Source of the DNA: DATHGT01 sp035317605 | Lineage (GTDB): Bacteria; Methylomirabilota; Methylomirabilia; Rokubacteriales; CSP1-6 | Direction of reading: 5' to 3' | NCBI GenBank assembly: GCA_035317605.1 | Contig: DATHGT010000135.1 | Coordinates: 1-27,144, forward strand | DNA: 27,144 nt | Shown: piece by piece, positions 23,228 through 27,144 of the stretch | Numbering within the stretch: the first letter of the stretch is position 1 | Layout of the letters: each line of letters begins with the position of its first letter | Notes under the pieces: model-generated | Databases searched by the model: none | Seen by the model: only the letters and a program-made list of their open reading frames with translations | Told to the model about the DNA's origin: nothing | Translations under genes and position numbers: made by a program

Positions 23228-23279
23228 CCCATGGAATGGTATTATCTCAAAAAAGAGATTGGGCCGGGATTCGTACCGC
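23228..23279 (-). promoter_or_regulatory. AT-rich promoter/operator candidate of the second toxin-antitoxin pair
   Basis: On the minus strand GATAAT (23241-23246) is a good -10 candidate, 14 bases before the toxin ATG. It abuts TCTC-N6-GAGA (23245-23258), an inverted repeat with an all-T spacer, which could be the antitoxin operator or act as a weak end for the upstream MFS transcript. No -35 element was recognised. The rest of the gap shows nothing definite. Confidence 0.35.
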
Positions 23280-24563
23280 TCAGCAGACCGTGGCGGCGGG
23301 CACCGCGGTGGACGACGGCCCCGAGGGATTCGTCGCCGGCATCACGAAAAGTTCGCGCACCGGCGACAGCAGGAGCCAGAGGAAGCCCAGCAGCATCCCG
23401 AACGAGGCCACGACCAGCGTGAGGGGGACGCCGATCAGGGCGCCCAGCGCGCCGCCGATCACGGCGCCGATCGGGTTGGCGCCGCCGGCGAGGAAGCGCA
23501 TGGTGGCGTTGACGCGGCCCAGCACGCGATCGGGCGTGATGGCCTGGCGGACGCTGATCGCGACCACGAAGTACACCAGGATGGCCATCCACTGCCCGAA
23601 CTCCGAGGCCACGATCATCGGGAGCGCCCACGACGGGACGAGCACGGCGAGCGGCACCATCATGCCGATGAGACCGAAGGCGACCTGCGCGCCGATCATG
23701 GTCGGACCCGGGCCGAAGCGCCGGGCCAAGGGTTCGGCCACGACCGAGCCGGCGAGCGATCCCACCCCGCCGGTCGCGAAGACCAGGCCCACGCCCACCG
23801 CGGTCCAGCCCAGCACGCGCGTCATGTAGAGCACGTAGACCGCCATGAACATGCGGCCGAACAGGATGGTGGTCGCCGAGGCGCCGGCGAGCGCGCGGAG
23901 GACGCGATCGTCGACCACCACGCGCACGCCTTCGGCGATCTCGCTGACCACTCCCGCGCTCGCGCCGCGTGTGTCGGGCGCCGCCTCGGGCACATTCGTG
24001 CGCGCGATGAAGGCGGCCGAGATCAGGAAAGACAGCGCGTCGACGAGCAGGGCGAAGGGCGCGGTGAAGAGGCTCACCAGCACGCCGCCCACGCTCGGGC
24101 CCACGACTTGGGCCGCCGCCGCCGTCGATTGGAGCTTGGTGTTGCCCTCGACGATCCGATCGGGCGTGACCACCAGCGAGGGGAGCAATGACATGTTCGC
24201 CACGTCGAAGAGCACCGTGAGCGCGCCGGTGAGGAGCAGCACCGCGTAGAGGATCTCGATGCGGAGGACACCGGTCACCGCGGCCAGCGGAATGATCAGC
24301 AGCAGGACGGCGCGGCCGAGATCGGTCGCGATCATCACCGGCCGGCGCCGCACCCGATCCACCCACACGCCGGCGAAGAGACCGACCAGCAGGATCGGCG
24401 CCCCTCCCGCCGCCGAGAGCAATCCCATCTGCCAGGGTGTGGCGTCGAGGGTCAGCGCGGCGATCAGCGGGACCGCGAGCGCGGTGACCTGCGACCCGAC
24501 GTCGGAGATCGCCGAGCCCGCCCAGAACTTCAGGAACTCACGGTGTCGCCAGAGCGAGGCCAC
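23280..24563 (-). CDS. MFS transporter
   Basis: A 427-residue major facilitator superfamily protein with about 12 hydrophobic segments, in the EntS/MFS_3-like branch of exporters. The N-terminal L-x-R-x-R-x-F-L-K-F-W-A-G-x-A-I-S-D-V-G-S matches the family start. The loop-2/3 motif is visible as G-V-W-V-D-R-V-R-R-R-P. A-N-M-S-L-L-P-S-L-V and Q-S-T-A-A-A-A-Q-V-V-G-P-S-V-G-G are also typical. The GTG start at 24563 follows the sulfatase stop by 3 bases, so it is the third gene of the FAH-sulfatase-MFS operon. It may export or import a substrate or product of those enzymes; direction and ligand are not readable from sequence. Confidence 0.9.
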   Translation of the reverse strand: MASLWRHREFLKFWAGSAISDVGSQVTALAVPLIAALTLDATPWQMGLLSAAGGAPILLVGLFAGVWVDRVRRRPVMIATDLGRAVLLLIIPLAAVTGVLRIEILYAVLLLTGALTVLFDVANMSLLPSLVVTPDRIVEGNTKLQSTAAAAQVVGPSVGGVLVSLFTAPFALLVDALSFLISAAFIARTNVPEAAPDTRGASAGVVSEIAEGVRVVVDDRVLRALAGASATTILFGRMFMAVYVLYMTRVLGWTAVGVGLVFATGGVGSLAGSVVAEPLARRFGPGPTMIGAQVAFGLIGMMVPLAVLVPSWALPMIVASEFGQWMAILVYFVVAISVRQAITPDRVLGRVNATMRFLAGGANPIGAVIGGALGALIGVPLTLVVASFGMLLGFLWLLLSPVRELFVMPATNPSGPSSTAVPAATVC

Positions 24564-24566
24564 GAC

Positions 24567-26147
24567 TCACGCGAGCGCGCTGGGGTAGGGGCTGGTCTCC
24601 GCGCCGGCGAGCATCGCGCGGGCGAGGCGTGCCATCAGCTCGGCGCGAAGCTTCGCCGCGCTCGGGTCGTCCCAGAGATTCGAGGTCTCGTGCGGGTCGT
24701 CGCCGAGGTCGTACAGCTCGCCCCAGGGGACGCCGTCGTAGACGCTGAGCCGATGCCGGGTCGTCACGAGGCTGCGCATGCGCACGCGGCCGGAGAAGCC
24801 GAGATAGAGGCGCTGGCCTTCTTCCTCGATCAGCAGCTCGTCGCGGAGCGTGGTCGCGCCGCCGGCGATGAGCGGAAGCAACGACGCGCCCTGGATGCCG
24901 TTGAAGGCGGGCACGCCGGCGCGGGCGAGCACGGTCGGGGCGAAATCCATCGCGCCCAGGAGCGCCGCGGACGCGCGCGGCCCCGGCGCCGAGGGATCCT
25001 TCCAGATGAACGGCGTGCGCACCAAGCCCCTGTAGTGGATCGGTCCCTTGAGCAGCAGCTGGTGGTCGCCGAGGAAGTCGCCGTGGTCGCTGGTGAAGAT
25101 CACCACGGTGTCCTCGGCCTGGCCGAGTCGGGTGAGCTCGGCCAGCAGCCGGCCCACGCTCTCGTCGATCAGCGAGATCGATCCATAGTTCAGCGCGATG
25201 GCCTCGCGGGCTTCGCGCTCCGAGCACGCGAACAGCGCTTGCGTGTTCTTCACCGCCTTGCCCGAATCGCGCGCCGTGTGGAGCCAGCGCACGTGAGACG
25301 GCAGATCGCGGTGGGCGGCGGCGAACGACGGCGGCAGCGGGATGTCCTCCGGCGCGTACATGCTCCAGTACTTGCCCGGCGGCGTGAACGGGTGATGGGG
25401 ATCGGGATACGAGCACTGGATGAAGAACGGCCGATCGCTCTTCGCGCAGTCGCGCAGCACGCCGAGCGTGCGCTCGGTGATCCAGCTCGTCGGGTAGAGC
25501 TCTTCGGGAACGCGCGTGCGCCAGGCCTGCCGGCACCTGGTCAGCTCGAACTCGGGCGCGGGGACGGCGTGATCCGGCCCGATCAGTTGATCCGCGTCCT
25601 TGGTCTGCGTCCGGAGCCAGCGGCGCCAGTGGCCGTACTGCTGATCGGCGTGGCGGATGCTGAGGTCGACCGTCTCGAACCCGTAGTACGGCAGCGACAG
25701 CTCGTGGGCGGGGTCCTTCTCCCACGTCGTCCCGCTCTCCTGACCGTAGCGACCGGAGCCGGGCCGGCGCGCTTCCCGCGACAGGCGCGCGCTCGGGTCC
25801 GGCGGCCACTGCGCGGGCGCGCCGGTGATGTTCTGCAGGTGCGCCTTGCCGACGAGCGCGGTGCGATAGCCGGCCTCGCGCAGCACGTCCACGAACGTGG
25901 TCTCCTCCAGCGACAGCTCGATGCCGTTGTGGCGGACGCCGTGAAGCGACGGCATGCGCCCGGTCATCAGGGTCGCGCGGTTCGGCATGCAGATCGGCGT
26001 GGCGACGTAAAAGTGCTCGGCTCGGAAGCCCCCGCGCGCGAGTCCGTCGATGTTCGGCGTGCTCACGATCGGGTTGCCGTACGCCCCCAGATGGTCGGCC
26101 CGCTGCTGGTCGGTGATGATGAAGAGAAAGTTCGGCCGCTTGCTCAT
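24567..26147 (-). CDS. Formylglycine-type sulfatase / phosphonate monoester hydrolase family
   Basis: A 526-residue alkaline-phosphatase-superfamily hydrolase. The activation site C-M-P-N-R (Cys53, Pro55, Arg57) within P-I-C-M-P-N-R-A-T-L-M-T-G fits C-x-P-x-R, the target of formylglycine-generating enzyme, so Cys53 should become formylglycine. Metal ligands are Asp13 (I-T-D-Q-Q-R) and the T-S-D-H-G-D pair near residues 350-356; the K-A-H-L pattern (about 100) adds Lys and His. There is no signal peptide, so it acts in the cytoplasm, like choline sulfatase or phosphonate monoester hydrolases. No formylglycine-generating enzyme gene is in the window. It starts 7 bases after the FAH stop. The substrate is open: a sulfate ester or phosphonate/phosphate diester. 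Confidence 0.9.
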   Translation of the reverse strand: MSKRPNFLFIITDQQRADHLGAYGNPIVSTPNIDGLARGGFRAEHFYVATPICMPNRATLMTGRMPSLHGVRHNGIELSLEETTFVDVLREAGYRTALVGKAHLQNITGAPAQWPPDPSARLSREARRPGSGRYGQESGTTWEKDPAHELSLPYYGFETVDLSIRHADQQYGHWRRWLRTQTKDADQLIGPDHAVPAPEFELTRCRQAWRTRVPEELYPTSWITERTLGVLRDCAKSDRPFFIQCSYPDPHHPFTPPGKYWSMYAPEDIPLPPSFAAAHRDLPSHVRWLHTARDSGKAVKNTQALFACSEREAREAIALNYGSISLIDESVGRLLAELTRLGQAEDTVVIFTSDHGDFLGDHQLLLKGPIHYRGLVRTPFIWKDPSAPGPRASAALLGAMDFAPTVLARAGVPAFNGIQGASLLPLIAGGATTLRDELLIEEEGQRLYLGFSGRVRMRSLVTTRHRLSVYDGVPWGELYDLGDDPHETSNLWDDPSAAKLRAELMARLARAMLAGAETSPYPSALA

Positions 26148-26154
26148 GACGTTC

Positions 26155-27069
26155 TCACGCGAGCGGTCGGGTGCGCCGGCCCGGTCCCACGCCCGTGCCC
26201 TCGCGCAGGTCCTTCGCCGACACCTCGTCGATGCCCTTGGGCCAGCGGCGCTTCAGCGGATCGCTCACGCCGAACTCCAGGCGGCCGACGGCGTCGATCT
26301 CGATGACGGCGCGCTCGCCGTCCTGCAGCGGCCCGATGCCCTGGTGATTGGTCCCGAGGAAGAACAGATCGCCCGGCTTCAGCGTGACCATGGTGCTCAT
26401 CCAGGCCAGGCTCTCCTCGACGGAGTGCGCGATGTCGCTCATCGGATAGTCGTGGCGGGGCTGGCCGTCGACCCACATGCGCACGTGAACGCGATGGGGA
26501 TCGGGAATCTCGTCGGCGGTCACGATGCACGGACCGATCGGCGCGAAGGTGTCGAACGACTTGCCGAACTGCTGCCGGCTGTCCGGCGCGAAGCGCCCGG
26601 ACACGTCGCAGCCGCAGGTGTAGCCGAAGATGTGGCCGAGCGCGCCGTCCTTGCTCACGGCCGATGCCGTGCGCCCGATCACCGCGACCAGCTCGGCCTC
26701 GTGATGGAAGATGTTGGCGTCCTCTCGCGACAGCACCACGGTGCCGCCGGGATCGAGCACGGCCTCGGGCGACTTGAGGAAGCCCCAGAGCACGCCCTTG
26801 CGCCCGACGAACTCGCCGAAGTTCCCGCCCATGCACACGATCTTGCCGGGCCGCGGCACCGGCGCCCGCAGCGTCACGCTGCCGAGCGGCACGCGCTTGC
26901 CCTGCTTCAGCTCGCGCTCGAGCGCGCCCCGGAGCGAGGCGAAGTCGGCGATGAGGTTCTCGACGGTTTGCTGTGGCACCGCGCCGGTCGGGACCACCGC
27001 GCCGACGTCCACCACGTGGCCGTCGTCCAGAAGCCCAACCTTGTAGTCGTCGTAGAGCGCGATCTTCAT
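26155..27069 (-). CDS. Fumarylacetoacetate hydrolase (FAH) family protein
   Basis: A 304-residue member of the FAH family, which covers C-C bond hydrolases, hydratases and decarboxylases of 2-oxo acids in aromatic and sugar-acid catabolism. The divalent-metal site is intact: Glu124 and Glu126 in F-H-H-E-A-E-L-V-A-V-I-G, and Asp155 in C-D-V-S-G-R. Other family marks are P-x-P-G-K-I-V-C-M-G-G-N-F and D-L-F-F-L-G-T-N-H-Q-G-I-G near the C-terminus (the usual form is G-D-x-I-x-x-G-T-P-x-G-V-G). ATG 27069 has GGGAGGA just upstream; an upstream ATG at 27108 would lie over the promoter. It heads the operon with the sulfatase and MFS genes. The reaction is not determinable. Confidence 0.9.
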   Translation of the reverse strand: MKIALYDDYKVGLLDDGHVVDVGAVVPTGAVPQQTVENLIADFASLRGALERELKQGKRVPLGSVTLRAPVPRPGKIVCMGGNFGEFVGRKGVLWGFLKSPEAVLDPGGTVVLSREDANIFHHEAELVAVIGRTASAVSKDGALGHIFGYTCGCDVSGRFAPDSRQQFGKSFDTFAPIGPCIVTADEIPDPHRVHVRMWVDGQPRHDYPMSDIAHSVEESLAWMSTMVTLKPGDLFFLGTNHQGIGPLQDGERAVIEIDAVGRLEFGVSDPLKRRWPKGIDEVSAKDLREGTGVGPGRRTRPLA

Positions 27070-27144
27070 GGCGTCCTCCCTGGCATGGTCTTCGGCATTG
27101 TAGTCCACGCGCCGGCGGCCGAACGGGCGTGTCGTTGCGCGGAG
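27070..27144 (-). promoter_or_regulatory. Upstream region of the FAH operon with -10 element
   Basis: On the minus strand TACAAT (27097-27102) is a good -10 match about 28 bases before the ATG, and the Shine-Dalgarno GGGAGGA lies just after the presumed start of RNA. No clear -35 was seen 17 bases upstream. The window ends 42 bases beyond. Confidence 0.4.

Noticed and set aside
23256..23275. Sequence resembling a tRNA T-arm (GGGATTCGTACC)
   Set aside because: The stem is only three pairs, and no acceptor, anticodon or D-arm can be built around it.

Overview
The window is very GC-rich, densely coded bacterial DNA with short intergenic gaps, Shine-Dalgarno sites of GGAGG type and many 4-base ATGA/GTGA stop-start overlaps. 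It carries no rRNA, tRNA or other taxonomic marker. The mix of an orphan family-5 solute-binding protein, a molybdenum hydroxylase trio, a PaaK-like ligase, an HpaB-like flavin monooxygenase, a fumarylacetoacetate-hydrolase-family protein and two toxin-antitoxin pairs resembles uncultivated soil or subsurface lineages such as Rokubacteria/Methylomirabilota or deep-branching Proteobacteria. That placement is inference only.

Layout. (1) 1-1201: a mobile-element scar (C-terminal ends of an ISL3-type and an IS1595-type transposase facing each other) followed by a toxin-first HigBA module with a palindromic candidate operator. (2) 1314-7702: an orphan Tat-exported ABC solute-binding protein, a small secreted protein, a DinB-fold protein, a DUF4189-like secreted protein, a coupled D-2-hydroxyacid dehydrogenase/enoyl-CoA-hydratase-family pair, and a DEAD-box RNA helicase. 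(3) 7966-13128: a bufferin-type RiPP operon (precursor BufA1, MNIO-family modifying enzyme BufB, partner BufC) on the minus strand. It is divergent from a membrane class III nucleotide cyclase and bracketed by three paralogous lipoproteins, one on the left and two on the right. This is the most distinctive part of the window. (4) 13177-18278: a tightly overlapping operon of molybdopterin, FAD and [2Fe-2S] subunits of a xanthine-dehydrogenase-family enzyme plus a PaaK-like adenylate-forming ligase. (5) 18301-18440: a large GC-rich imperfect palindrome. (6) 18492-22571: an HpaB-like monooxygenase, a secreted six-repeat beta-propeller, and an amidohydrolase closely resembling enamidase of nicotinate fermentation. 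(7) 22614-23227: a second toxin-antitoxin pair. (8) 23280-27069: a minus-strand operon of FAH-family hydrolase, formylglycine-type sulfatase and MFS transporter.

How the genes may work together. Regions 4 and 6 could form a peripheral catabolic set for aromatic or N-heterocyclic acids: ring hydroxylation by the Mo enzyme, CoA activation by the ligase, flavin-dependent hydroxylation, and opening of a cyclic enamide by the enamidase homologue. The substrate is unknown. Region 3 looks like a periplasmic copper-binding peptide system with an adjacent second-messenger signalling gene; any link between those two is inference from position. Region 8 suggests hydrolysis of a sulfate or phosphonate ester with export or uptake of a related compound.
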